Shown: positions 7,874 to 16,291, counted from the first letter of the stretch. The stretch is DNA of 64,000 bases from Flavobacterium hercynium (GCF_002217285.1 NZ_MUGW01000017.1:112606-176605); one strand, 5' to 3'. Notes: generated by a model from the sequence alone, not told the origin. Numbers and translations are program-made.

Positions 7874-8662
7874 TTAAAGTGTAATTTGTTTGTTGAAAAT
7901 TGTGTCCAGATGATATTCGAGGAATTCTTTTCGGGGTAAATATTTTTGAGCGACCATTATTTTTTGATGTTCAATAGAGGCAAAATATCTACTATAGAAT
8001 TCGTTTTCTTTTTTCTGTTTAATTGTATCAGAAAAAATTATTTCATGATTTATGTTTATTCCAATTAACCCTTTATCAAAAGCCTTGTCATAAAGTGCAG
8101 AAAAACAAATTCCGTTTTCGGGATTTAAACGATGTTGTTCGTTTTTAGACCAAGGAACTATATGACTAGCTAATAATAGCGCAGGAATATTAATGCCTGA
8201 AATTGCACATTTTGTATCATAGTTTGCAAGAACCATTTGTCTGAATACTGATTGATTTACTCTGGTTTTTAATTCACGAATTACATCATTACCTTTTAAG
8301 TCCTTTGTATCAAAAAGTATATCTTCAAATTTCTTTTCAATTGATGTATTCTCTTTTTGAGCGAGGATTTTTTCACTTAAGAAAATTAATTCTTCTTGGT
8401 TATTGAAAAACTCATTCCAAATAGGTTGAACTTGATTCATTCCATTTTTTAAACCTCCAACTCCTCTTTCTTGATGAAAAGGATCAACACTTGCAAAATT
8501 TCCTAATCTCATGCCTATTGAACTTGGTGTTCTCCCAATCAAATTTGCAAGTTGAACAATCTCAGCTGTACTTTTATTCATTTTTCCAAAAGGCAATTTA
8601 AGATACAGGTTGAAAGCAAGTATTAATTCTTCACGAGTCCAAAGATTTTTTTGATTATTCAA
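7874..8662 (-). CDS. HNH endonuclease, putative restriction nuclease of the defence operon
   Basis: A 262-residue protein. The N-terminal part (residues 8-75) is a conserved putative DNA-recognition region (WTREELILAFNLYLKLPFGK ... IGRTPSSIGMRLGNFAS). After a charged linker, residues 134-200 form an HNH_2-type nuclease: CAISG (152-156), ASHIVPW with His167, and NPENGICFSALYDKAFDKGL (180-199) with Asn183. It is expected to cut DNA, most simply at sites left unmethylated by the methyltransferase of the same operon. It is the last gene of the operon; its start overlaps the stop of the caspase-like gene by 4 nt (ATGA). The domain is sure, the restriction role inferred. Confidence 0.85.
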   Translation of the reverse strand: MNNQKNLWTREELILAFNLYLKLPFGKMNKSTAEIVQLANLIGRTPSSIGMRLGNFASVDPFHQERGVGGLKNGMNQVQPIWNEFFNNQEELIFLSEKILAQKENTSIEKKFEDILFDTKDLKGNDVIRELKTRVNQSVFRQMVLANYDTKCAISGINIPALLLASHIVPWSKNEQHRLNPENGICFSALYDKAFDKGLIGININHEIIFSDTIKQKKENEFYSRYFASIEHQKIMVAQKYLPRKEFLEYHLDTIFNKQITL

Positions 8663-9267
8663 ATTATTAAATCATTTATTGTTATATTTTTTCCAATTTT
8701 AACTAACGCATTTTTATTATGCAATAATAATGAGGCTATTACTGGATCAGTTTTATAAACCTTTTTGATATGATAATCATAATTTTGTATCATTTGAGAA
8801 TAAACATTATCAGTAGATTCACCATTAATAAAAAGAAATAAACCATGATTTGCACACTCTAGAAAAGAAGAGAAACCTGAGTAGAAATTAAAATGTTCTT
8901 TATATCCAAAAAAATTTTTACAACCATTTTTTATTAATTCATGACCAAGTGTATGTCCACTACTACATGAAACAGTATAAAAAAAAGTATTCGAAAAATT
9001 GCTAATGTTGATAGTTTCTGAAAGAAAAACGTTAGCTCCACCTTCTGCTAAGCAAGTTTCATTGCCATGACAATAAGTTACGAAAATGAACGACTTTAAA
9101 TGTGAAGTACTTTTATTTATGTGATTATGATTTAGTTCATTACTGTTAATAATAGATAAAGGAAAAACTTTCCCATTAAAAAAATTTAATATATCATCAC
9201 GACATTCTGTTAAAAATATACCAGCGTTAATGTCATCATTGTCAAATGCTAAAAGAATATCAATCAT
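8659..9267 (-). CDS. putative caspase-like (CHAT/C14-type) cysteine peptidase
   Basis: A 202-residue protein not matched to a named family by simple inspection. It has the features of a caspase-fold peptidase: a beta-strand ending in His-Gly (FIFVTYCHG, His67) and a second strand ending in Cys-Ser-Ser-Gly (FFYTVSCSSG, Cys101), then LGHELIKNGCKNFFGY, which resembles the helix-strand after the catalytic Cys in CHAT and metacaspase-like enzymes. The His-Cys spacing of 34 is short but plausible. There is no signal peptide. It overlaps the receiver gene upstream by 8 nt and the HNH gene by 4 nt. I infer that it is the effector protease of the operon. The dyad is visible; peptidase activity is a prediction. 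Confidence 0.65.
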   Translation of the reverse strand: MIDILLAFDNDDINAGIFLTECRDDILNFFNGKVFPLSIINSNELNHNHINKSTSHLKSFIFVTYCHGNETCLAEGGANVFLSETINISNFSNTFFYTVSCSSGHTLGHELIKNGCKNFFGYKEHFNFYSGFSSFLECANHGLFLFINGESTDNVYSQMIQNYDYHIKKVYKTDPVIASLLLHNKNALVKIGKNITINDLII

Positions 9268-9862
9268 TTAATTTTTCTAGTTTATTAAGTAATAAATGTA
9301 TTGTAAGCTGATTTAGTTTTTTAGAAAAGGATTTACCTAAATAAGTTTGGTTCCTTATTTCATACAAAATCTGATTTAGCGATAATGATAATCCGTTTGC
9401 AGTAAAAAAAACAGGAATATCTTTATCTTCAGGTTTTTGAATTATCCAATCTTCAATTATGTTATCCAAATTTGTTTTTAGAAAAGTTAATGCTTTGTCA
9501 ATTAAAACAAATGCTTCTTGAATTGTAGCATCCTTACTTATAAAGCCAAAGGCATTGTTATTAATGAAATCGCTAAAAGATTCTTCAGTTTCATTTATAC
9601 CACTCCAGAGTATTACAGGAATTAATTCAGATTTTTCGCTTATTTTTTTCAAAATTGAATGACCATTTTCTATGTCATTAGCAGAGAATTGAATGTCAAG
9701 AAGTACAATCATATTTAACTCCAAATGGCTCGTAATGAAATTTAGCCCATCTTCTGGTTTTAAAAAAAATTCTACGTTTTTATATTTATCTTCTAATGTA
9801 TATAATAAGGGGTGTTCCTTAATTGAAATCGTATCGTCGATAACTACAAATGTTACTTCCAT
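9260..9862 (-). CDS. CheY-like receiver protein of the defence operon
   Basis: A 200-residue response regulator. Receiver residues are all present: acidic pair Asp9-Asp10 (VVIDD), phospho-acceptor Asp56 (VLLDIQFS), Ser87 in LWSG, and Lys110 (FISKDA). The C-terminal 70 residues (about 131-200) contain no recognisable DNA-binding helix-turn-helix. They look mostly helical, with EIRNQTYLGKSFSKKLNQLTI visible, so the output is probably protein-protein. It starts 5 nt after the dual-GHKL gene, its likely kinase, and overlaps the caspase-like gene, its likely target. Confidence 0.85.
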   Translation of the reverse strand: MEVTFVVIDDTISIKEHPLLYTLEDKYKNVEFFLKPEDGLNFITSHLELNMIVLLDIQFSANDIENGHSILKKISEKSELIPVILWSGINETEESFSDFINNNAFGFISKDATIQEAFVLIDKALTFLKTNLDNIIEDWIIQKPEDKDIPVFFTANGLSLSLNQILYEIRNQTYLGKSFSKKLNQLTIHLLLNKLEKLND

Positions 9863-9867
9863 AATTG

Positions 9868-11994
9868 TTATTTTTTAAAAGGTAATGTGATTTTGAAAGA
9901 AGCACCAGAAGGTTTAAATTCATTTTCTATAACTTCAATTTCCCCACCCATTGTTTCAATTCGAGTTTTAGTCATATAAAGTCCCATTCCTGCTCCGCCA
10001 TCTTCAGCTGTTGTTGTAAAAAATATGTCAAATATTCTATATTTATCTTGCTCGTCAATCCCTGATCCATTATCAGAAAAAGTTAAAGTCAAATCACTCT
10101 TGTTTACAATTCCAACGCATTTTATTTTTTTATTAGTTTGATGTTTAAGTGCTTTTATAGAATTTGAAATTAAATTATCAAATATATCTTCAATTGCTTT
10201 TCTGTTGTAATTTAAAATTAAATCTTTATCTAAGATTAGTTCTGTTTGTATTTTTTCTTTTGATAAAATATCTTCATAGATATTATTAAAAAGATTTTCA
10301 ATTAATCCTTTCATACTTATTTCTTCAAAATCGCTGTCAGATTTAGCATATTTAAGCATAAAATCAACTCCGGTTCTTAATTTCATCATCTCAGAATAGA
10401 TTTTTTTAGAAATTTTTAAAAATCGATCTTCTAACTTTGGATTTGGAAAATTATTATTGAAGTATTCAGCGCCTGTAATAATATGACCAATGGTATGTTT
10501 TGCCATATGAGAAAACATGGCAGCAAAAGTTTGTAAAGAAACTAAACTAAATAAAAGATTCTCAATTTGTTTTTTCTCTTCTTCTGATTTGTTAAAATCA
10601 TTAATACTTTTATTAACTGTTCCTTGTAATTTTGAAAGGTTTTTTTCAATGTTAGTTAGAACTTCTTTTACTTCAGGGCTTGAAGAATTTTTAATTTTAG
10701 AAATATCACTTTTTAAATCTTTTATATTGTCACTTGCGCCACTTAATCCAGATTTAGTAGTTTCTCTTGAAGAATTTCTTTGATTCTTTAAAAAATTTTC
10801 AATTTGTTGAATTTGTTCAATGACGAATTTCTTAAGTTGATAGAATTGTTTATTATCTACAAATCCTTGCCTATTAGTAGATTCAACAATAAATGGGTTT
10901 GATTTATCTGTTATTTCTATATAGCCTAATAAATCTCTTGTTCCAAGTCGATCAAAAAAACCTGACCATCTTCTTTTATCAAGACCTAATATGTCTTTCT
11001 GTTCATTTTGAGTATCTACATATTCTGCAAATGGAGTTGTTATTAATCCGTCTCGATATATCTTAATACCATCGATTTCAACATTGAAGTGCTTTTTATA
11101 TTTATCTTTTGCTAATCTGTCAAAATAATAAATTGTGGTTTTTAAAGGGCCACAATCTCTTATAGGAACAGTAACTTTATTTAATTGATTGTTTTTAAAT
11201 TGTAATATTTCTTGAGTATTATTTTTTAAATCAAAAGATAGTTCGAATTTTAAACTTGCAAAATTAATTATTTGAGGTTTAATAGAAATATCTTTATACT
11301 TCTCATATTCTGATTTTATATTTATGTGAAATGGATATAATTTACTATCATTATTTGGAGATATTAGTTTTGATAATTCTTTATAAGCTCTATCTATATC
11401 TTTTTCTGACCATTCTTCTTCTATTCCTGATATTTCAAGACTAGTTCCTTGTGAATCAATTTGTCCATCTTCTAACCAATATCTATTTTTAATATCTGTA
11501 AAGTAATCTTTTGACTCTTCAAAATTTAAAGACATTTGGCTATATTCAATTTTTGAATAATTAACCCAATCTGTTTCTAAGCAAAATAATTTATTAGTGC
11601 CTTTTTTCTTCGTTTTTAAAATTAATTTTGCGCCAAGTTTATCAACTGCGAATCGACCTACACCTTTTTTTCCTGAAACTATTCTATTATATGGTTCAGG
11701 CGTTGTTCGTTCTCTTCGTTTACTACTTGTTCCAATTACCATCCACCTATTTTTTATGTCACTATAATCCATACCAAATCCATCATCACTGATTATAATT
11801 TTCGATTCTTTGCTTATGGGATTAATGTTTATAAATTCTATAGTTACAGTATTTGCGTTTGAATCATAAGAGTTTTTAACTAATTCAAATAGTGCAGTTA
11901 TTCTATCTGTAATTAATTCTCTTCCTAAAAGCCTAAATGCGCTTACATCGAAGTTAAATTTTAAAAAGTTCTCATCGTTTTTTGTTTTTGCCAT
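9868..11994 (-). CDS. dual-GHKL protein: MORC/Hsp90-like ATPase + histidine-kinase-like module
   Basis: A 708-residue protein with two Bergerat-fold ATPase domains. The N-terminal one has Glu37/Asn41 (ELVKNSYDS), DDGFGM (70-75) and the glycine-rich lid GKKGVGRFA (109-116), typical of Hsp90/MutL/MORC proteins, and is followed by an S5-like region to about 390. A coiled coil (about 390-480) leads to a helical region with a possible phospho-acceptor His496 (MFSHMAKH). A second, kinase-type ATPase follows: DNLISNSIKAL (606-616), DNGSGI (641-646), IFDIFFTT and GGAGMGLYM (666-674). The residue after His496 is Met, not the usual acid. It overlaps the methyltransferase gene by 23 nt. Presumed sensor of the operon, signalling to the adjacent receiver. 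Confidence 0.85.
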   Translation of the reverse strand: MAKTKNDENFLKFNFDVSAFRLLGRELITDRITALFELVKNSYDSNANTVTIEFININPISKESKIIISDDGFGMDYSDIKNRWMVIGTSSKRRERTTPEPYNRIVSGKKGVGRFAVDKLGAKLILKTKKKGTNKLFCLETDWVNYSKIEYSQMSLNFEESKDYFTDIKNRYWLEDGQIDSQGTSLEISGIEEEWSEKDIDRAYKELSKLISPNNDSKLYPFHINIKSEYEKYKDISIKPQIINFASLKFELSFDLKNNTQEILQFKNNQLNKVTVPIRDCGPLKTTIYYFDRLAKDKYKKHFNVEIDGIKIYRDGLITTPFAEYVDTQNEQKDILGLDKRRWSGFFDRLGTRDLLGYIEITDKSNPFIVESTNRQGFVDNKQFYQLKKFVIEQIQQIENFLKNQRNSSRETTKSGLSGASDNIKDLKSDISKIKNSSSPEVKEVLTNIEKNLSKLQGTVNKSINDFNKSEEEKKQIENLLFSLVSLQTFAAMFSHMAKHTIGHIITGAEYFNNNFPNPKLEDRFLKISKKIYSEMMKLRTGVDFMLKYAKSDSDFEEISMKGLIENLFNNIYEDILSKEKIQTELILDKDLILNYNRKAIEDIFDNLISNSIKALKHQTNKKIKCVGIVNKSDLTLTFSDNGSGIDEQDKYRIFDIFFTTTAEDGGAGMGLYMTKTRIETMGGEIEVIENEFKPSGASFKITLPFKK

Positions 11995-13054
11995 TAGGTG
12001 TTAATTTGATAATTTGTTCAAAAATTGCTTTAGCTAATAATGGTGGTACTGCATTTCCTATTTGTTGCTGTTGAAATGATATATTTCCTTTAAACTCAAA
12101 ATTATCAGGAAAACTTTGAATTCTTGCAGCCTCTCTTACTGATAATCCCCTATTTTCATAAGGATGTATTAACATATTCTTTCTATAATTAGCGATAACT
12201 ACCGAAGGGATATTTGGATCTAATCTTTTATAAATTCCGCTATGACAGTTTTTAGTGTCTTTGTAATTGCTCATCAATTCTTTAGGTATTGCTTGCCAAT
12301 TTTGGCCAGGTTTGATATGCTTGTATCTTTCAAGAACATAATCTTTGTTTTTTGACACATAGTTTTGAGATACTTTTTCAGAAGCACCTCGCATTAGTTT
12401 TGCATATGAATTTGGCTCAATTTTTTTATAATCTAAAGAATCATGAAAATCACCATTTTGTAATTGAGGTAGATCCTCAATAGCGTCATTTACAGTTACA
12501 GTTTTTTCATGTTTTTCTGGAAATACGAAGTCAATATCTAGTCTATTTCCAATCATGAAAAATCTATTCCTATTTTGTGGAACTCCATAATCAGAAGCAG
12601 TTAAAACATTCCATTCTGTTTTATAACCTAATTTTTGAAATTCTTCTTCTAATTTATTAATTACAGTTCCTTTTTCGAAAGATTTTATTCCTTCAACATT
12701 TTCGAAAACAAACCATTGTGGAGTTAATTCTTTAACTTGTCTAATATATTCATGAAATAAGGAATTGTTAGCGTTGTCAGAATTACGTGTTTTCGTATTT
12801 GAAGTTGAAAATCCTTGGCACGGTGGGCCACCAAAAAGAATGAAAGGATTTTTGTATTTTTTATCAAATGTAACTTCTCTTATATCTTTGGTTATTATTT
12901 CGGAGTTTGGATGATTTGCCTTGAAGGTTGCGGCAGCATGCGTATCATATTCGACAGCAACAGCTACATCTATTCCAGTCATTGATGCTCCGATGCTCAT
13001 TCCACCAGCTCCGCTAAATATATCGATTGCAAAAAGTTTTTTTTTAGTTTTCAT
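11972..13054 (-). CDS. DNA (cytosine-5-)-methyltransferase (Dcm family)
   Basis: A 360-residue C5-cytosine methyltransferase. Motif I DIFSGAGGMS (11-20), the catalytic GGPPCQGFS with Cys79, motif VI ENVEG (118-122), motif VIII-type PQNRNRFFMIG and the final QQIGNAVPP (motif X) are all present in normal order. The variable target-recognition region lies in the C-terminal half and its specificity cannot be read. It should protect host DNA from the operon's HNH nuclease. It overlaps the Xre gene upstream by 11 nt and the dual-GHKL gene downstream by 23 nt, which points to translational coupling. Confidence 0.95.
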   Translation of the reverse strand: MKTKKKLFAIDIFSGAGGMSIGASMTGIDVAVAVEYDTHAAATFKANHPNSEIITKDIREVTFDKKYKNPFILFGGPPCQGFSTSNTKTRNSDNANNSLFHEYIRQVKELTPQWFVFENVEGIKSFEKGTVINKLEEEFQKLGYKTEWNVLTASDYGVPQNRNRFFMIGNRLDIDFVFPEKHEKTVTVNDAIEDLPQLQNGDFHDSLDYKKIEPNSYAKLMRGASEKVSQNYVSKNKDYVLERYKHIKPGQNWQAIPKELMSNYKDTKNCHSGIYKRLDPNIPSVVIANYRKNMLIHPYENRGLSVREAARIQSFPDNFEFKGNISFQQQQIGNAVPPLLAKAIFEQIIKLTPNGKNKKR

Positions 13055-13265
13055 TAATGTAGAAAAAAGTAATTGGTTTTTTATAATAATTTGCTAGAAC
13101 AAAAAGTTTAGCGGCAGTAATTCTTTTTGCTCCATTTTCAATTTTAGATAAATTACTTTGATTGATAATCTTATCTTGTTGCACCTGCATCTGTGTATAG
13201 CCCATTTCTTCTCGTGCTTTTACTAATTGGTGTGAAATAAATTGATTGATTTTTTTTTCATTCAT
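13044..13265 (-). CDS. Xre-family HTH regulator (controller-protein-like) of the defence operon
   Basis: A 73-residue single-domain helix-turn-helix protein (HTH_3): LVKAREEMGYTQMQV, then the recognition helix region NQSNLSKIENGAKRITAAKLFVLANYY. Size and position as the first gene before a methyltransferase resemble the controller (C) proteins of type II restriction-modification systems, which delay nuclease expression. Two dyad sites lie immediately upstream (13280-13300, 13317-13333). It overlaps the methyltransferase gene by 11 nt. Autoregulation is inferred. Confidence 0.88.
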   Translation of the reverse strand: MNEKKINQFISHQLVKAREEMGYTQMQVQQDKIINQSNLSKIENGAKRITAAKLFVLANYYKKPITFFYINEN

Positions 13266-13279
13266 CAGGATTTTTTTTC

Positions 13280-13300
13280 AATATTCCATATAGCAATATT
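13280..13300. promoter_or_regulatory. imperfect dyad, candidate operator 1 of the Xre regulator
   Basis: aatattccat followed by atagcaatatt is an imperfect inverted repeat, 15 nt upstream of the Xre start codon. It shares the half-site tattcca with the second dyad; the centres are about 35 bp apart. Confidence 0.55.
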
Positions 13301-13316
13301 CTTATTTTTATGTGAG

Positions 13317-13333
13317 TATTCCATATTGGAATA
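13317..13333. promoter_or_regulatory. perfect dyad, candidate operator 2 of the Xre regulator
   Basis: tattcca-tat-tggaata is a perfect 7+3+7 palindrome, 52 nt upstream of the Xre start. Paired with the imperfect site at 13280, it fits the two-box layout of controller proteins. Confidence 0.6.
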
Positions 13334-13362
13334 TTTGTGAGTTTTTGTTTGAAAAACAGACT

Positions 13363-13395
13363 AAAAAAAAACGCCAATCATTTCTGACTGGCGTT
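13363..13395 (-). terminator. intrinsic terminator on the minus strand downstream of the AsmA-like gene
   Basis: The stem aacgcca (13370-13376) pairs with tggcgtt (13389-13395). On the minus strand it is followed by a run of T (A-run at 13363-13370). It insulates the defence operon from the AsmA-like transcript. Confidence 0.8.
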
Positions 13396-13421
13396 AATTA
13401 CATTTGTAAATTTCTCTTGAA

Positions 13422-13505
13422 ACCCGAAATCCCTAGCCCTGATAGGAGCGGCATCCTTTTGTGGTGGGGTTCACCACAAAAGATAGAGCGGATAGCAGGA
13501 ATAGC
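13422..13505 (+). repeat. dispersed hairpin repeat, copy 1
   Basis: Conserved flanks (ccctagccctgat, ggagcggcatcc and gagcggatagcagga) surround an 11-bp hairpin, cttttgtggtg (13456-13466) with caccacaaaag (13472-13482) and a 5-nt loop. The reverse complement of the whole element recurs at 25574-25653 with about 90% identity. The plus-strand open frame spanning it (13312-13527) is not a credible gene. Confidence 0.85.
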
Positions 13506-13552
13506 TTCTAATTATTTTTATTATTGACCTTCTAGCTTAGTTGGGCTTAATT

Positions 13553-16024
13553 TTATTCTTCTTTTTTATTTTTTTTGCCCCATTTAATTTTCATTTTTCC
13601 TTCGTCATCGAGAGCGATGAGGTGGAGGACGATTCCGCGTTCGCGAACGGCATCACGTTCGGCTTGGGTGGCGAGGTTGATGTCGTTTTTGGAGTTTCGA
13701 AGCGGGATGGTGAGGGCGAGATTGGTGCCTCGGCCAAAGGAATAAATACCTTCGGCATCGAGGTTTAAGACGCTGGAACTAATCTTAAAGTTGTTGACAT
13801 CGACTTGTTCGCCACGCAATTTGAGCTGACCTGATAAATCGCTAAAGGTGATGTTGTTGACATCGCGAAGCGGAAACGCCAATTTGCCCACTCGCACAAT
13901 GGGGTCAAAATCGATTAAAGCGCCTTGGCTGACATTGAACGCCAGATTTCCGTGCATGGAATTGGTAATGAGTTCTCCATTGCTGTTTATGAAGCCGGTA
14001 ACGTTTGCCTTGCTGCTTAGTTTTCCTTTAATGTTCTTTGGACTAAAAGACTGGATTCCGAAGTTGTTAAACGACTTGAGAAAGCTTGCAATATCGACCT
14101 TGCTGACCTGAGCATTTGCGCTAAAAGCGTAGTTTTTTCCGTTGGGATGTACTTCGCTGTTGAACGTGATGCTTCCGCCTGAGGTTTGCAGGGATCCATT
14201 TTTGATGACGAGTTTTGAGTCGAGCATTTCTACCGTTGCTCTTGTATTGGTTGCGGTAAGTTTGTTGTAGGTAATTTTGTCTGCCTTGATATCGATGGTA
14301 ACGGCGCATTTGTCGATTGCAGTTCGCAGCTGATTCGAAATCGTGCTTCGTTTGGTGTTTTTAGCGGTAGCTTTCTTTTTTTGAGATGATGCCAGAACGC
14401 CCAAGAATTGTTTTAGATCCAGACTTGGACTGTAGATTTTCCAGTTTACGACCATTTTCTCCGGAGCATCGTAGTACAGATTTAGGAAATTATCGATCTG
14501 ACCTTCGATGAAAATGGTGTTTTTTTGGTGTTTGTACGCGATTTGTTTGATGTAAAGTGCTTTTTCGGTAAAGTCTAGCTGAACGTTGGTTTTTACGGCG
14601 CGCACGTTTTTTGGAATGTAATGAAAGGAAGCGTCCTTAATATTAACGTTACCAATAAAACGCGGTTTTGTGATGTACAAGTCCACGATGTCGAACTGAA
14701 ACTTTAGATTCGCTGTGGCGTGACCTCCTGTAAACTGAATCCATTTTTCGCTGCTTATTTCGTTGAGCCTTTCGATATCAAAGTCAGAAGTTACGTTTCC
14801 GGTGGCTAAGGGTTTGTTGAGGTTGCTAATGACTACTTGCGGAATAACAAGCGGAATATTCTGGTAATCGCCCGAGAAACGGGTTAGGATTATGGCAGAA
14901 TTGGCATCGTTGCAACCGTCTTTGGGTTTGAAATTATTGGTAAAAATACCTTTGAAACCGCAGTTTTTTATTAAACCATCGGGAATGCTGAGTTCATTGT
15001 TTTTTACTTCTGCCTGCACTACAATTTTGGGATCGCCTTCGTCATTAAAATCGCCTTTGATGTCGCAATTGACGTCGATATTGTCTTTTAAGTCAAAGCG
15101 GTCCAATTTAGAGCTGATGTTTTTGGATAAGAGATTCGAAGCGTTTTTCCACAAAATAGTGGTCGAAATATTGATTCCGAAAAGGGCGTTTCCTTTGGTG
15201 AGATTAAAAAAGGCGTTGATGTCGAAAGCATCGCTTCCTATTTTTAGGTTGCGGGTGGTGACGCTTATTTTTTCGTTTGCAGCAACGTACGAAACGGCAA
15301 AGGTTCCTTTGAGTTCTTTTTCTTTGGCAAAGCTTCCTAAGCCGGTGTTAAAAGCCAGACTGCTAATTTGAGTGTCTAAAAACACGGCGGTTTGCCAGTT
15401 GTCGCCATCAAAATCTACTTTGGATTGTAGGTCTATAATATGAAAATCAAACAGTTTGTGTCCGAGGCGATTGTCCAAAACGAAATGAACCTGATTAAGG
15501 TCGATTTGGTTGATGCTCGTTTCGGTTTCTGATTTTTGTTCCGTTGTTTTTTTCTTTTTGGGTTTAAAGATATCGGCATTCGAATAACCGTTTTCGGCTT
15601 TGTAAACGTAGATGTTAGCGTTGTTAATGAGGATTTTGCGAATGTTGATTTCGCTTTGCAGTAAACTCCAAATGTTGAGGCGTACTTCGATTTCTTTTGC
15701 TTTTAGTAATGTGTGTTTGTGGGTGTTCCATTGATTGTCTTTTAATTCAACGTCTTTTAGAGCGAGCGTAAAATTGGGAAAACCAGTCAGAAACTTGTAT
15801 TGGAAATCGCCAATGTGGAATTTACCATTGATGTTTTCGTTGATTTTAGTATTGATTTTGGCAATAATTTCGGGTTTGTTGTTGCTGAAATACAACGACA
15901 AAGCACCTGAGGCCAGAAGTAAAAGTGCAATACATCCTAAAAGGAAAAAACCAAATCGCTTAGCATATTTTTTGAAGGTAGCAGATTGGCTGGTATTTTT
16001 TATAGCGTGTAAAGTTTTTTTCAT
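13553..16024 (-). CDS. AsmA-like family membrane protein
   Basis: An 823-residue protein with one N-terminal transmembrane anchor (about residues 26-46, FFLLGCIALLLLASGALSLYF) and a long periplasmic beta-rich region. It begins with the AsmA N-terminal type sequence (INENINGKFHIGDFQYKFLTGFPNFTLALKDVELKD). It ends with an AsmA C-terminal-like part (LNGNLAFN-type turns, VGKLAFPLRDVNNITFSDLSGQLKLRGEQVDVNNFKISS). AsmA-like proteins are large periplasmic beta-grooves thought to assist lipid traffic to, or assembly of, the outer membrane. The coding sequence is more GC-rich than the adjacent defence operon. It stands alone, with its own terminator. Confidence 0.85.
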   Translation of the reverse strand: MKKTLHAIKNTSQSATFKKYAKRFGFFLLGCIALLLLASGALSLYFSNNKPEIIAKINTKINENINGKFHIGDFQYKFLTGFPNFTLALKDVELKDNQWNTHKHTLLKAKEIEVRLNIWSLLQSEINIRKILINNANIYVYKAENGYSNADIFKPKKKKTTEQKSETETSINQIDLNQVHFVLDNRLGHKLFDFHIIDLQSKVDFDGDNWQTAVFLDTQISSLAFNTGLGSFAKEKELKGTFAVSYVAANEKISVTTRNLKIGSDAFDINAFFNLTKGNALFGINISTTILWKNASNLLSKNISSKLDRFDLKDNIDVNCDIKGDFNDEGDPKIVVQAEVKNNELSIPDGLIKNCGFKGIFTNNFKPKDGCNDANSAIILTRFSGDYQNIPLVIPQVVISNLNKPLATGNVTSDFDIERLNEISSEKWIQFTGGHATANLKFQFDIVDLYITKPRFIGNVNIKDASFHYIPKNVRAVKTNVQLDFTEKALYIKQIAYKHQKNTIFIEGQIDNFLNLYYDAPEKMVVNWKIYSPSLDLKQFLGVLASSQKKKATAKNTKRSTISNQLRTAIDKCAVTIDIKADKITYNKLTATNTRATVEMLDSKLVIKNGSLQTSGGSITFNSEVHPNGKNYAFSANAQVSKVDIASFLKSFNNFGIQSFSPKNIKGKLSSKANVTGFINSNGELITNSMHGNLAFNVSQGALIDFDPIVRVGKLAFPLRDVNNITFSDLSGQLKLRGEQVDVNNFKISSSVLNLDAEGIYSFGRGTNLALTIPLRNSKNDINLATQAERDAVRERGIVLHLIALDDEGKMKIKWGKKNKKEE

Positions 16025-16207
16025 ATTCAGGTATTTTCAGGATTATTAAAGATAGGCTAAAAAACTGAAGGATGTGTAAAAATTAGGACGTTCGATTTGT
16101 TGAAAGGGAATACTTATAAATAAGGTTTTTAGTACTAATATAAATATTGACAATGCATTTATAACTAAAACTAATTTAGGAATAACGTTTGATTGGTTTA
16201 AAATTTC

Positions 16208-16215
16208 TAAATTTG
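16208..16215 (+). promoter_or_regulatory. -7 element (TAAATTTG) of the thioredoxin promoter
   Basis: TAAATTTG fits TAnnTTTG. A TTG at 16189-16191 precedes it by 16 nt, somewhat closer than the usual 19. The leader to the start at 16292 is about 70 nt. Confidence 0.5.
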
Positions 16216-16291
16216 TACTCAAGTTAAAGAATTAATTACAAAAATTGTTTCCCTGAGTAAAGGCGAAGGGATAAACTTAAATAAAATTATT

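Noticed and set aside
13312..13527. 71-codon plus-strand frame next to the defence operon
   Set aside because: It starts inside the operator palindrome and crosses a terminator and the dispersed repeat, so it is not a credible gene.
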